DNA of 64,000 nt from Shewanella kaireitica. Its GTDB lineage: Bacteria; Pseudomonadota; Gammaproteobacteria; Enterobacterales; Shewanellaceae. The stretch lies in assembly GCF_023284045.1 (NCBI RefSeq), contig NZ_JAKIKQ010000020.1, positions 25,328 to 89,327 on the forward strand. The letters are read 5' to 3'. Shown piece after piece: positions 56,588-64,000 of this stretch (position 1 is its first letter; each line of letters begins with the position of its first letter). The position numbers were made by a program, and so were the translations under genes. The notes under the pieces were generated by a model. The model was not told where the DNA came from. It was given only the letters and a program-made list of their open reading frames with translations, and did no database searches.

Positions 56588-56778
56588 CAAGCCATTGGTA
56601 AACCGTCTGTTATACGGCTTAAACTGGCTCAATTTCACAATAACCGAAAGTTACAGTCACTTCATGATAGGCACTAAATAGGTTCAATCGGATGAACCAA
56701 GATACTTTAGGCTATTGCCACTCTGTAGCGGTCAAGTGTGACTATAATGATTATCATGAAGTCTCACGATGAAAGCTT

Positions 56779-57795
56779 CTAGCTTGCAGCTTTACTCTCT
56801 TCGCGTTTATTACTCGTATCACTAAGCATAGAGTCACACCGCAAATTGTTTATAATCTCATCGCATAACTCAATAGGTGCTTTACCTGAAAATTTGATCT
56901 GACTCTGTGAATTCGGGATGCCAGTAGAAAGCCACAGTAAGATACTAACCCACCCAGTTATTACCCATGCAGAAACATCAGCTAATTCATCACCTAGTTC
57001 ATCAAATCGAAGTTTTACCAGAGAGCCTTCCCAATTGGGATCCATTTTTGCTAACTGCTCTTTAGAAATATTCACCCCTAGATATGTAACCTCTAGTGAG
57101 TTCATAGAGTGCTCATTAATAACCACTGAAGGAGTATTGTCTTGTGATATTTGAGTCCACAAACTTGATTCTTCAGAAACTTCCCTTTGAACTGTTGCTA
57201 GCAAGTCGCTATCAAATCTATCTCCTAAACCATTGGGCATAAAGGCCCCACCAAAAGAACTCAATGTATTGGGAAATAAATCTGAAAGCCCACTTCTTCT
57301 ATGTACGAGCAAACACTGTTCATCCTCAGAATACAAAACAGCATTGGCTGTAATAAGAGTCGGTGTAGGGGTGTTTTTATCTTCTCTAAGAGCACATAAT
57401 TCAGAATACCAAATTGACTTAAACCTTAAGGTTAACGGATTATCTTCCCAATTAAGTTTTTCAGGAAGAACGGCACAAGGGTCATTAGGTCTTTTGGCAT
57501 TTTTCAGCTCTCTACCCTTTAAGTTTGAGAGCTTTTTTAAAGAGTTTTTTGGTAGTACGAACGCGCCTTCATTTATTAAAACAGGAGGCTGTATATGTGG
57601 GCCTTGGCAAATCAACACTTGAGCATTAATAAAATCAAAAGAATTTAACTTATTCTTTACCCTAAGAAAATCTTTTTCGTAACTCTTCCGACCACGCTTA
57701 AAACGAAATCGCATTGTTTTTTTCTTATCATAAATAGTAATTAAGCTGCCAACAAAACCAACAACAGCAATAATTATCAACCCTACCTCTAACAT
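56779..57795 (-). CDS. Membrane-anchored Nudix-like protein
   Basis: A 338-residue protein. An N-terminal membrane helix (about 4-22, VGLIIIAVVGFVGSLITIY) is followed by a basic segment and an uncharacterised middle region. A Nudix-like domain (about 145-285) follows, with SSFGGAFMPNG and REVSEESSL at 204-212. The Glu residues of REVSEE are kept, but the first Glu of the Nudix box is not visible. AAAGGAG precedes the ATG. It is the last of the minus-strand island genes. A role in nucleotide or NAD-derivative sensing is possible. Confidence 0.65.
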   Translation of the reverse strand: MLEVGLIIIAVVGFVGSLITIYDKKKTMRFRFKRGRKSYEKDFLRVKNKLNSFDFINAQVLICQGPHIQPPVLINEGAFVLPKNSLKKLSNLKGRELKNAKRPNDPCAVLPEKLNWEDNPLTLRFKSIWYSELCALREDKNTPTPTLITANAVLYSEDEQCLLVHRRSGLSDLFPNTLSSFGGAFMPNGLGDRFDSDLLATVQREVSEESSLWTQISQDNTPSVVINEHSMNSLEVTYLGVNISKEQLAKMDPNWEGSLVKLRFDELGDELADVSAWVITGWVSILLWLSTGIPNSQSQIKFSGKAPIELCDEIINNLRCDSMLSDTSNKREESKAAS

Positions 57796-57811
57796 GATGA
57801 CTCCTTTATAT

Positions 57812-57945
57812 GATAATAACAGGAAGCAAATTAGACTTGATTGCTGTTAACGTTAAGTTGGCTTTAATTAGCACACAGCCAAAAAAGTCGAACTTAGATT
57901 TCATAAGTTAGGTTTCAAAAGTCACAACACGTTTCAGGACAAAAA
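57812..57945. repeat. Island intergenic element A
   Basis: It contains GATAATAACAG, CTGTTAACGTTAAGTTGGC (core at 57851-57862) and, 57 bases on from the core start, a 22-base block (57908-57929) that recurs at 59687-59708 with two differences. It lies just upstream of the Nudix-like gene. The gap 57796-58122 shows no gene. Confidence 0.6.
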
Positions 57946-58122
57946 ATCATTTAGAGTGTTGAGCCTAGTTAACCTATTTTGATTAGACAAAGTATCTTAG
58001 CTTATTTGATAGTCCTAACCTACTGCGTATTTTTTATTCTGCAAAATACAAGACTTGCCCCTAAAGCCGTAACAACTTCAAACAAAACTACCAGATGTGG
58101 TTAGCCCCGAGTTTTTAGAAGA

Positions 58123-58968
58123 CTACCTGGGCAACCTTAATAAAGATTGATATCTCAGAGCATGTAGTAGGCTTAGCTTGGAAAAATTAATCCAGTTTTT
58201 TCCCATATATAAATTACCTTCACTCTGTATGTGGCTTTCAACATCTTTCTTATTAAATGGAATCCACTCTAGTTGCTCAAATTCAAAGCTACTATGTGCA
58301 TTTTGGGCAAGCTCAATAACCTGTCCCTCAGTCAGTTCAGATGTAATCTCAACAACAGCTATCGCTAAAGCACCAAGAGTCACTTCACTTAACCCGAACC
58401 AAGTAAAGTGAATGTCTCCGTAATGATCATCCTCTAAATTCAACTCTTCTTTTAAGCATCTAGCAGCTAGTTTAAACAAATTTTCTTCATTACCAGGAGA
58501 GTAATCTTTTAAAGTCATCGTTTCTGTAGGACCTGGTACCCACTGCCTTTTAGCTGTATCAACTGTCCTAGATCGTTTGACAGCTAGAAAATTGTTACGA
58601 CTCAAAACGACCACATTGACGGTTATGTTAGCTGGAACCGCTGCCTCTAAGTATAATTTTGGATCTAACCGCATTTGATTTAAAATATTAATTCTAGTTT
58701 CATTGCACATACTAGCTAGCCTATTGGCAGCCATATGCTCAGCGTAATCACACGGTGTAATATTCAACCGGAAGCTTTTTCCAATTTCACTTTCACCGTG
58801 ATCTAGTTGATATCCAGTTAGATAGCATATATCACCTGATTTTCCATTATTTTTTTGTACTTCAGTTTCTTGAATTAACTGTTCATTACAGATATAAGGC
58901 TGTGGCTTTGGGGACTCACTGACCACAACTTGATGGTATCTCTTTTTAGAGGGTACATGAATTTCCAT
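58123..58968 (-). CDS. Nudix-like protein (second copy), soluble form
   Basis: A 281-residue protein with a Nudix-like domain in the C-terminal half. The box region reads QWVPGPTET ... AARCLKEELNLED (RCLKEE at 170-175). The Glu of the usual REUxEE is Cys here, so hydrolysis may be changed or lost. The N-terminal 100 residues are not recognised (they include AEHMAANRLASMCNETRINI). Its first 31 codons overlap the end of a small membrane-protein frame in another phase. Together they mirror the membrane-plus-Nudix design of the protein at 56779. Confidence 0.6.
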   Translation of the reverse strand: MEIHVPSKKRYHQVVVSESPKPQPYICNEQLIQETEVQKNNGKSGDICYLTGYQLDHGESEIGKSFRLNITPCDYAEHMAANRLASMCNETRINILNQMRLDPKLYLEAAVPANITVNVVVLSRNNFLAVKRSRTVDTAKRQWVPGPTETMTLKDYSPGNEENLFKLAARCLKEELNLEDDHYGDIHFTWFGLSEVTLGALAIAVVEITSELTEGQVIELAQNAHSSFEFEQLEWIPFNKKDVESHIQSEGNLYMGKNWINFSKLSLLHALRYQSLLRLPR

Positions 58969-59168
58969 GTTTGAATTTCAATCATACCGTCAGTTAAAGG
59001 ATCGTATTTAACCAACTCATCAATGCTTTTATTATCTGCTTTAATAAGGGCTCGTTGCCTTAACTTGTCCGTAACAAATCTATTGTAGAAATTCGTAATT
59101 ATTAGTGTCGCAACAACACCAGCAATGAATGATCCGAATTCAGACATGATAGACCCTACATTAAACAT
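58875..59168 (-). CDS. Small membrane protein overlapping the Nudix-like gene
   Basis: A 97-residue frame starting at ATG 59168 (AAAGGA upstream). One membrane helix (about 13-29, FIAGVVATLIITNFYNRF) and a basic segment are followed by DPLTDGMIEIQ. The frame runs 94 bases into the next gene in a different phase. The last 33 residues look less like protein. This may be translational coupling, programmed frameshifting, or a frameshift mutation that split a former membrane-Nudix fusion. Confidence 0.5.
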   Translation of the reverse strand: MFNVGSIMSEFGSFIAGVVATLIITNFYNRFVTDKLRQRALIKADNKSIDELVKYDPLTDGMIEIQTWKFMYPLKRDTIKLWSVSPQSHSLISVMNS

Positions 59169-59324
59169 AAAAATCCTTTTAAATAGATAGTTATCTTGAC
59201 TAATTTTTTGTGATTTAAGCTTAACCTGCTTTATATGTTGTAGACAACACATGTCGGCCACTGTTTAATAATTGGGCAAAAAAGATTTGCAAAACCTGTC
59301 ACTTGCCGCCAATGGTAAGGTTTA

Positions 59325-59570
59325 ATCGAAGAGACTAAAATTACTTATGTAGATGCCGCTGAGTGTATCGAACAGGAGGTTTTCGTTAAACGGCCATGGA
59401 TAGCACAGAACGTCCCGAAGAGGCGTCTGCGCATGCCTCGCCGGCCATGCTTAGGTAACTATGAAGGTACAACCTTCAAACTCACAAACCAACACAAAAA
59501 AGCTGCACTCCGGATAAAAAGTGCTACCGTATTGACAATGGAGACCACCTTCAACCAAATGAACCAATAA
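59325..59570 (+). pseudogene. Open frame without a start codon in a gene-free gap
   Basis: Within 59169-59833, which has no clear gene, an 81-codon plus-strand frame (ITYVDAAECIEQEVFVKRPW is part of it) ends at TAA 59568-59570. It begins after a stop and lacks a start near its beginning. This stretch is also richer in G+C than its neighbours and holds the direct repeat GGCCATG (59392 and 59442). It may be a gene fragment or part of a repeat. Confidence 0.2.
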
Positions 59571-59637
59571 AGAAATGTCATCAAGCTTCATTCTAAGCTA
59601 ATCATTTTGGGGCATAATGTATGGTACGCCAACACCA

Positions 59638-59725
59638 TGATAATTACTGTTATCGTTAAGTTGGCTTTAAAACATGTTGTCACAGCTTAGGTCTCAATAG
59701 TCACAACATATTTTAGAGAAAATAG
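59638..59725. repeat. Island intergenic element B
   Basis: It has GATAATTACTGTTAT, the core CGTTAAGTTGGCTTTAA (59654-59670) and the block at 59687-59708 that matches element A. It stands between two minus-strand island genes. Confidence 0.6.
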
Positions 59726-59833
59726 CGGAGGTTAAAGGTCTAAAAACTGTATACATTACAATTAATTGCCCACAGCTAGTAATGGCATGGAGAATTTGCA
59801 CGAGATATCCAATTTATTGAAACTTTAATCTTA

Positions 59834-60280
59834 TTAAACAACAGTAAGCTTAAAGGCTTTATCAATTGGGGTTCCAGCTGTTGATAGGGCAATGATTTTT
59901 TCTCTATATTCAGCGATAGGTTTCGAAGGTGAAAATAAACTTTTATTTTCTTTCCAGTATTCACTCATCAATTTAATAGCAGGTTTGGCTGACTTACTTT
60001 GTTGGTCATACACCCACATCAATTCTGCCAGGGAAAACCCATGCTCAGAAAGGTTACTGGGATTGTAATCATCATGACTATCATCGACTTCATGGCTAAG
60101 CCCTCTATAGGCAGTTTTCTCGCCATCAATACGAGCAATGAGATAATTTGGTGAATATCCTCCACCCTTTGTTCCGAAATGCACTACTGCGTGGACATCT
60201 AGATTATCCATCACCTTCCAAAGGTAATCTAATTGTTCAATTGATTTTAGTGTCTCCAACGTCCAAATCATATCGCTCAT
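59834..60280 (-). CDS. Hypothetical protein (148 residues)
   Basis: A soluble protein. The N-terminal part contains HAVVHFGTKGGGYSPNYLIA and YRGLSHEVDDSHDDYN; the C-terminal part is basic. No family is recognised. It is one of the nine same-strand island genes, with about 190 empty bases before it (60281-60469). Confidence 0.6.
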   Translation of the reverse strand: MSDMIWTLETLKSIEQLDYLWKVMDNLDVHAVVHFGTKGGGYSPNYLIARIDGEKTAYRGLSHEVDDSHDDYNPSNLSEHGFSLAELMWVYDQQSKSAKPAIKLMSEYWKENKSLFSPSKPIAEYREKIIALSTAGTPIDKAFKLTVV

Positions 60281-60469
60281 AATCTTATCCTTTGAGGTCG
60301 TAAATAAAGCAGTCTATTGTTCTAATTACTGATATAGATCAGCTACCGAATAGAGTTAAGTCGATGTTGTGGTGATAATATGAGATCTTTAATGTATTCC
60401 GATATGCCCTAGACGCATCATTATTGCTGGACTATGACATGCACCACAGCTCGTAGAGTCAGCCTTTAA

Positions 60470-60829
60470 TTAATCTGCTAACTTGTATCGTGATGCAGTT
60501 TTAAAAACGTCGCCTCGCTGCACTGTAACACTGCCTTTTTCATGTTCATAGCCTAACGCCGCCATCACCTGTTTCGTCATGCTGCCTGCCAACTGCTTGT
60601 ATCGATCAAAAGTCGCTTTATCAGCAGATTCAACACGGAAAAAATCGAACGATTCTCGCAAATGAGGTGATAAAGGCTCAAGTGCAGGTTTTCGCAAAAA
60701 AGTTGCCGTTTCCATTCTAATTTGATTCTCAGGAGAACATAAAAATTTCCAAAGCTCCTCAGCTTCAGGTGTCTTTGCTAATTGAGTTAGAGCTGGTGAA
60801 GGCAGATAGTTGATGTCTAGCTTATTCAT
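60470..60829 (-). CDS. Hypothetical protein (119 residues)
   Basis: Starts at ATG 60829 with AAGGTGAG upstream; an in-frame GTG lies 12 bases earlier. The protein is soluble and helical (MNKLDINYLPSPALTQLAK and later KQVMAALGYEHEKGSV). No known family. Island gene. Confidence 0.6.
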   Translation of the reverse strand: MNKLDINYLPSPALTQLAKTPEAEELWKFLCSPENQIRMETATFLRKPALEPLSPHLRESFDFFRVESADKATFDRYKQLAGSMTKQVMAALGYEHEKGSVTVQRGDVFKTASRYKLAD

Positions 60830-61002
60830 TTTGATTCTCACCTTAAAAAGTAACGTCTCAAATATGATAGGTTACTTTCACCTCGATTACAACCCACGCC
60901 ACAAAGAAACCTTACCTATAAGTGTGGTTACTAGATATTTATATCTGTCGTAGGTGATTACAAGTTGCATCGATCATTAACTAATACTTTGTAACAGACA
61001 TA

Positions 61003-61317
61003 TCAAGGTTTAACCAAATCAAGATACTGACCATAAAAACTCCCAGCACCTTTATCAGTGAATGGAATTAATCGACCTTCAAATATCTCACTAAAGGGTT
61101 GGAAGCATCCACTTTCATCCGTGTAATAAGGCTCCTTTTTTATATGAGGTTGAGTATAACTACCTATAACCTGGCCAGAAGAGTTTGTCTTTCTAATCGT
61201 TTCTAAATGAAGAACCGCAAATACCTCACCGTCCCATAGCCCAATATTTCCGTTCCGGCCTCTTCCCAAGTAATAACAACCTTTCTTTAATTCACTTTGT
61301 TGTATCTGACGATTCAT
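61003..61317 (-). CDS. Hypothetical protein (104 residues)
   Basis: Soluble, beta-rich, with the N-terminal segment LKKGCYYLGRGRNGNIGLWD and a conserved-looking GAGSFYGQYLDLVKP end. No family is recognised. Island gene; about 150 bases separate it from each neighbour. Confidence 0.6.
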   Translation of the reverse strand: MNRQIQQSELKKGCYYLGRGRNGNIGLWDGEVFAVLHLETIRKTNSSGQVIGSYTQPHIKKEPYYTDESGCFQPFSEIFEGRLIPFTDKGAGSFYGQYLDLVKP

Positions 61318-61382
61318 TTAGGCTAGCCCTTGATGTATTAGGAATTTAGTGGATAACTCTCTTTGTGAGCATAAACGCGTTG

Positions 61383-61405
61383 CGACATTACCTTGGTAAT
61401 TGTCG
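61383..61405. repeat. Imperfect palindrome between island genes
   Basis: CGACATTACC and GGTAATTGTCG form a near-perfect hairpin with one bulge, followed by TTACAATGAAGTTGAC. The layout faintly resembles the GATAAT/ATTATC-CGTTAAGTTGGC elements at 56552, 57812 and 59638. Confidence 0.4.
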
Positions 61406-61463
61406 TTACAATGAAGTTGACGAATTCAGGCTATCAGCGACAAGCTCAACTCATAGATAATGA

Positions 61464-61844
61464 CTATTTTCCAGTAACATTCAATGGAGGGGTCAACAGT
61501 TTGATAAAGTACTCTTCTATAGCAGGTGCCTCAAACTCATAACCATCAACCATTGGGATAGTAGCTAGTTGAGTAACTTCTGAAAACTTTAGGTCTGTAC
61601 ATGAATTATCACCTGAAAACCTAGTTCCAATTCGTGCTCCTATCGAGGAGCTCATTGAAGCCTTACCAACGTACTGCAGATGTTCATCTTTATCAAAAAG
61701 GAAGTACACACCAGCACGGTCGGCATTTTGCCACATTTCCTCAGTATCTATTGGGCTTAGGATATCTAAATCAACTCGGCAAGAGCGTGGATAATTTACT
61801 TCAAACTCACTAACTAGCTTTTTTACTTGGCTATATGTTGTCAT
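61464..61844 (-). CDS. GIY-YIG domain protein
   Basis: A 126-residue protein starting at ATG 61844 (GGAAGG upstream; TTG 61856 is possible). The motif AGVYFLFDKDEHLQYVGKAS is the GIY-YIG signature (here GVY-YVG). The Arg (IGARIGTRF), the catalytic Glu region (EAPAIEEYFIKLL) and the PPLN end are present. A single-domain GIY-YIG nuclease of this size may act in DNA repair, mobility or defence. The partner is unknown. Confidence 0.75.
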   Translation of the reverse strand: MTTYSQVKKLVSEFEVNYPRSCRVDLDILSPIDTEEMWQNADRAGVYFLFDKDEHLQYVGKASMSSSIGARIGTRFSGDNSCTDLKFSEVTQLATIPMVDGYEFEAPAIEEYFIKLLTPPLNVTGK

Positions 61845-61892
61845 TTTACCTTCCAATCAGTTAATTCGAATATTTGAACTTCTCATTCCAAC

Positions 61893-62123
61893 TCAGAATA
61901 GTGCGCCCTTTTTATACATCTCGGCGATACACTCAAACTCGTAACTTGCCGCCTTAGTTGGGTATCTATCTTGAATTATGTGTCCATTAGGAAAGACATA
62001 AAGCCCTACATTTTTCGGGTTAACACCTTTCGTACTAGCATACCTGTGAACATAGCTGAGCAATCTATCATGCTCTTTCCGTGATTTTTTTAAATCACTG
62101 AGTATCCTGCCAGTTTCAGTCAT
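61893..62123 (-). CDS. Hypothetical protein (76 residues)
   Basis: Starts at ATG 62123 with AGG 7 bases upstream. Basic and helical (ILSDLKKSRKEHDRLLSYVH), then a beta segment (VGLYVFPNGHIIQD). No family is recognised. It lies 48 bases before the GIY-YIG gene and may share its transcript. Confidence 0.6.
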   Translation of the reverse strand: MTETGRILSDLKKSRKEHDRLLSYVHRYASTKGVNPKNVGLYVFPNGHIIQDRYPTKAASYEFECIAEMYKKGALF

Positions 62124-62285
62124 TACACCGCCTGAAGTTAATACACAATAGTTTGCCACTTACTATATCAAATGGCTGAGCCTGCTGAAAAAATCATCCA
62201 AAGCCACGTTAATAACGATTACCACTAAGTCTTAACTCTCTAGTCAAAAGCGTTCACTGATATAGCCTCGGCACACAGGATTAGT

Positions 62286-62897
62286 TTATTGCTTGATCCA
62301 CTTATCAACAATGTGCTTTTCATCCATACCACAGTTGATTCTGATATGAATTAACTTTGCTTTATCACTAAGGGATACAGCGTTATTTATGTAATCAAAG
62401 CCTTTAGTGTTCTTAGCAAGGTTACCCTCAAAAACCTCAGTACAGGTAATATAGTAGTAATCATGCAGGGTGTTCAACATTGCTATAACTTCTTGCTGAG
62501 TAAAGCTCAACTTATGTTTATTAATGATGACAGGTAAGTTTATCGGCTCGATAACTTTGGCTTCATCCGGTGTAAAATACAGCAAACCAGACTGACCAAA
62601 TTCACGAAGCTTAATTTGTTCATTATCACTAATCCAGAAAAGCTCGTCATTAGATAGAGCCAAACTATTAAAGAGTAAAGCGGCAAAGCTTATTTCTTCC
62701 AACGAAAAATTAGGGTTAAAAATTAAGTTGCTGAAAAATACGTTATATTCATCCACAATTTCCTTATATTTGCCAAAGTCAAATACCCCAGAACCATTTG
62801 GAGTTAACGTTGAATTAAGTTCTAGCTTTGGCCTTTTGACATTCTCCTGTACAAACCTTATTGGGTTGCTCTCTGCACCTACTTTTTCCTTAGCCAT
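62286..62897 (-). CDS. Hypothetical protein (203 residues)
   Basis: A soluble, mostly helical protein (FSLEEISFAALLFNSLALSN in the middle, then SFTQQEVIAMLNTLHDYYYI). No family is recognised. It is the first gene of the minus-strand run and diverges from the repeat-rich gene at 63198. Confidence 0.6.
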   Translation of the reverse strand: MAKEKVGAESNPIRFVQENVKRPKLELNSTLTPNGSGVFDFGKYKEIVDEYNVFFSNLIFNPNFSLEEISFAALLFNSLALSNDELFWISDNEQIKLREFGQSGLLYFTPDEAKVIEPINLPVIINKHKLSFTQQEVIAMLNTLHDYYYITCTEVFEGNLAKNTKGFDYINNAVSLSDKAKLIHIRINCGMDEKHIVDKWIKQ

Positions 62898-63164
62898 TTA
62901 GATACCGCCCTTTTGTTCACAATTTAGTTCCCTTCTTAACCAAGAATAATCCCCCGCAGCCCAGTAGTCATCACACTTTTAATTTGTTAAGCAAACAATG
63001 CTACAAAAAATATGTATTGCCGACAAAAAACTTACGCTAAACACGAAAAAAGTTGATTCTAAAATACTCTGTAGCCCCTATGTATAAAGGGTTTCTAGTA
63101 TAAAACTTGAAAAAACATATACATGAAAAATGGGCGGAAGCGATCGATAAAAAAGGAGAGCAAC

Positions 63165-63179
63165 ATGGGTTTCATTTGA
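63165..63179 (+). CDS. Four-codon mini-ORF in the leader of the next gene
   Basis: ATG GGT TTC ATT TGA is preceded by the strongest ribosome site of the area (AAAAGGAGAG, 4 bases before). It ends 18 bases before ATG 63198. It could couple or attenuate translation of the next frame. The rest of the gap 62898-63164 is AT-rich and shows no gene; a CCC...GGG dyad with TATAAA between the arms lies near 63077-63090. Confidence 0.35.
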   Translation: MGFI

Positions 63180-63197
63180 AAAAAAGGGTAGGTACTA

Positions 63198-64000
63198 ATG
63201 TCACATCAAATCAATATCAACGAGCAAGGAACACAAAGCTACATTGGTAAATCAATATTTCATAAAGCAGAGAAATTGACATTATCAGAAACGAACACAT
63301 TAGTCATCGAATCTTTTAGTCGTGACGATATTAGTCACGAAGATCTAATTCATGCTGGTAAACTGGCTATAGAAGCTGGAGAAGTAAAACGTAACGCCAT
63401 ATGGGCTGCATACAGCACTAAACAGCCTAAAAAATTGGGCTTAACTCAAGGAGATTACTTCTTAAAGTATTTCGGTCTAGAACCTTACCAAACGACAAAG
63501 GAAATAGCTCGAGCAAAAATACAGTCGGAACTTTCTTCACAACTAAACGATACTGCTCTCAATGATTCCTGTTTGGACGAATTAGGCAAGATCTACAAAA
63601 AGTTCGATAAAAATTTGATGTGTGAAATCTATGAGAAGTGCTGCTTACGCATTTCAAATGAAAATGATCTACGTTTAACTAAAAAATTAATTCAAACAGT
63701 ACTTCAAACTGCTCTTAAGCTATCAACTTTAACCTCAAGCAAAGACCATCAAAATTCAGTTCCATCAGAGACCTCAACAGCAGAATCAAGCCAGCCTGAA
63801 ACAACCTCTTGCTCCAATCAAGAAAAGCAAGACCAACCCGAATCAAGCCAGCCTGAAACAACCTCTTGCCCCAATCAAGAAAAGCAAGGCCAACCCGAAT
63901 CAAGCCAGCCTGAAACAACCTCTTGCCCCAATCAAGAAAAGCAAGGCCAACCCGAATCAAGCCAGCCTGAAACAACCTCTTGCCCCAATCAAGAAAAGCA
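63198..64000 (+). CDS. Repeat-rich protein, 3' end outside the window
   Basis: An open frame of 267 codons runs off the right edge. The first 175 or so residues look like a folded, helical, unrecognised domain (IHAGKLAIEAGEVKRNAIWA and later KLGLTQGDYFLKYFGLEPYQ). From about residue 196 it consists of a 19-residue tandem repeat (ESSQPETTSCPNQEKQGQP), hydrophilic and with one Cys per unit. There is no signal peptide. It is the only plus-strand gene in the island. Function unknown. Confidence 0.65.
   Translation, partial: MSHQININEQGTQSYIGKSIFHKAEKLTLSETNTLVIESFSRDDISHEDLIHAGKLAIEAGEVKRNAIWAAYSTKQPKKLGLTQGDYFLKYFGLEPYQTTKEIARAKIQSELSSQLNDTALNDSCLDELGKIYKKFDKNLMCEIYEKCCLRISNENDLRLTKKLIQTVLQTALKLSTLTSSKDHQNSVPSETSTAESSQPETTSCSNQEKQDQPESSQPETTSCPNQEKQGQPESSQPETTSCPNQEKQGQPESSQPETTSCPNQEK
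63783..64000 (+). repeat. 57-bp coding tandem repeat (VNTR)
   Basis: Copies start at 63783, 63840, 63897 and 63954; the fourth is cut by the window end. They differ at only a few bases (TCC/CCC, GAC/GGC), so they are recent. The period is a multiple of three and keeps the frame, so copy number can vary without breaking the protein. Confidence 0.92.

Noticed and set aside
59776..59964. A 62-codon minus-strand frame
   Set aside because: It overlaps the end of the 148-residue gene in another phase and has no ribosome site or recognisable features.
56463..62897. A classic integron cassette array
   Set aside because: No integrase is in the window, and the recurring elements occur at only some gene borders and lack the full R''-L''-L'-R' layout. 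I keep the idea only as a hypothesis.
63715..63975. An 86-codon minus-strand frame with GLIRVGLAFLDWGKRLFQA repeats
   Set aside because: It is the antisense of the 57-bp coding repeat; the plus-strand frame is longer and begins with a folded-looking domain.
1..64000. Intact insertion sequences or prophage
   Set aside because: I found no transposase, phage integrase or phage structural gene; only MITE-like elements without their own enzymes.

Overview
The window looks like the chromosome of a marine gammaproteobacterium close to Shewanella. The reasons are two CXXCH-rich octaheme lipoproteins, two molybdopterin oxidoreductase systems, GlyGly-CTERM subtilases, and intergenic palindromes and MITE-like elements of a kind common in that genus. 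No rRNA, CRISPR array, intact transposase or integrase was seen. All family assignments come from reading motifs by eye; no database search was run.

Layout. (1) 0.5-20 kb is an anaerobic respiration island. It holds two octaheme c-type lipoproteins flanking an AraC regulator, a small secreted protein, and a TtrAB-like molybdoenzyme pair on the minus strand. The last codons plus terminator of the TtrA-like gene recur as four extra tandem copies of about 184 bp. A LysR regulator follows, then a DMSO-reductase-family operon (catalytic subunit, four-cluster ferredoxin, TorD-type chaperone), an FdnI/FdhC-like cytochrome b, a porin and a Cache-domain chemoreceptor. (2) 20.5-34 kb is mostly housekeeping or orphan: small proteins, an 1184-residue orphan, YkvA-like, YgiQ radical SAM, MAPEG, a ThrE-type exporter, a POTRA/beta-barrel protein and a CadC-like regulator with a beta-propeller. 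(3) 34-43 kb carries two divergently transcribed GlyGly-CTERM subtilases. One has an intact catalytic set. The other has lost Asp, oxyanion Asn and Ser and looks like a pseudoprotease. A MITE sits between the active gene and its probable terminator. (4) 43.5-56.1 kb contains a second MITE, a His-rich/HupE/anchor metal operon, formaldehyde detoxification genes (frmA-fghA) with a DksA-like protein and a LysR regulator tied together by a duplicated 47-bp operator, a PlpD-type patatin, a porin, and a yiaW-yiaV-like pair whose leader hides the ribosome binding site in a hairpin. (5) 56.4-64 kb is an AT-rich accessory island. It begins at an odd type II tRNA-like gene, has a 36-bp perfect palindrome whose core recurs between genes, and carries nine mostly orphan genes all on the minus strand, including two Nudix-like proteins linked to membrane segments and a GIY-YIG protein. 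It ends in a divergent gene with a 57-bp tandem repeat that runs off the window.

The most noteworthy items are the pseudo-subtilisin beside an active subtilisin, the tail-and-terminator tandem array, the Ser-like tRNA with an apparent GAA anticodon at the island edge, the shared operator of the formaldehyde regulon, and the split membrane/Nudix gene pair.
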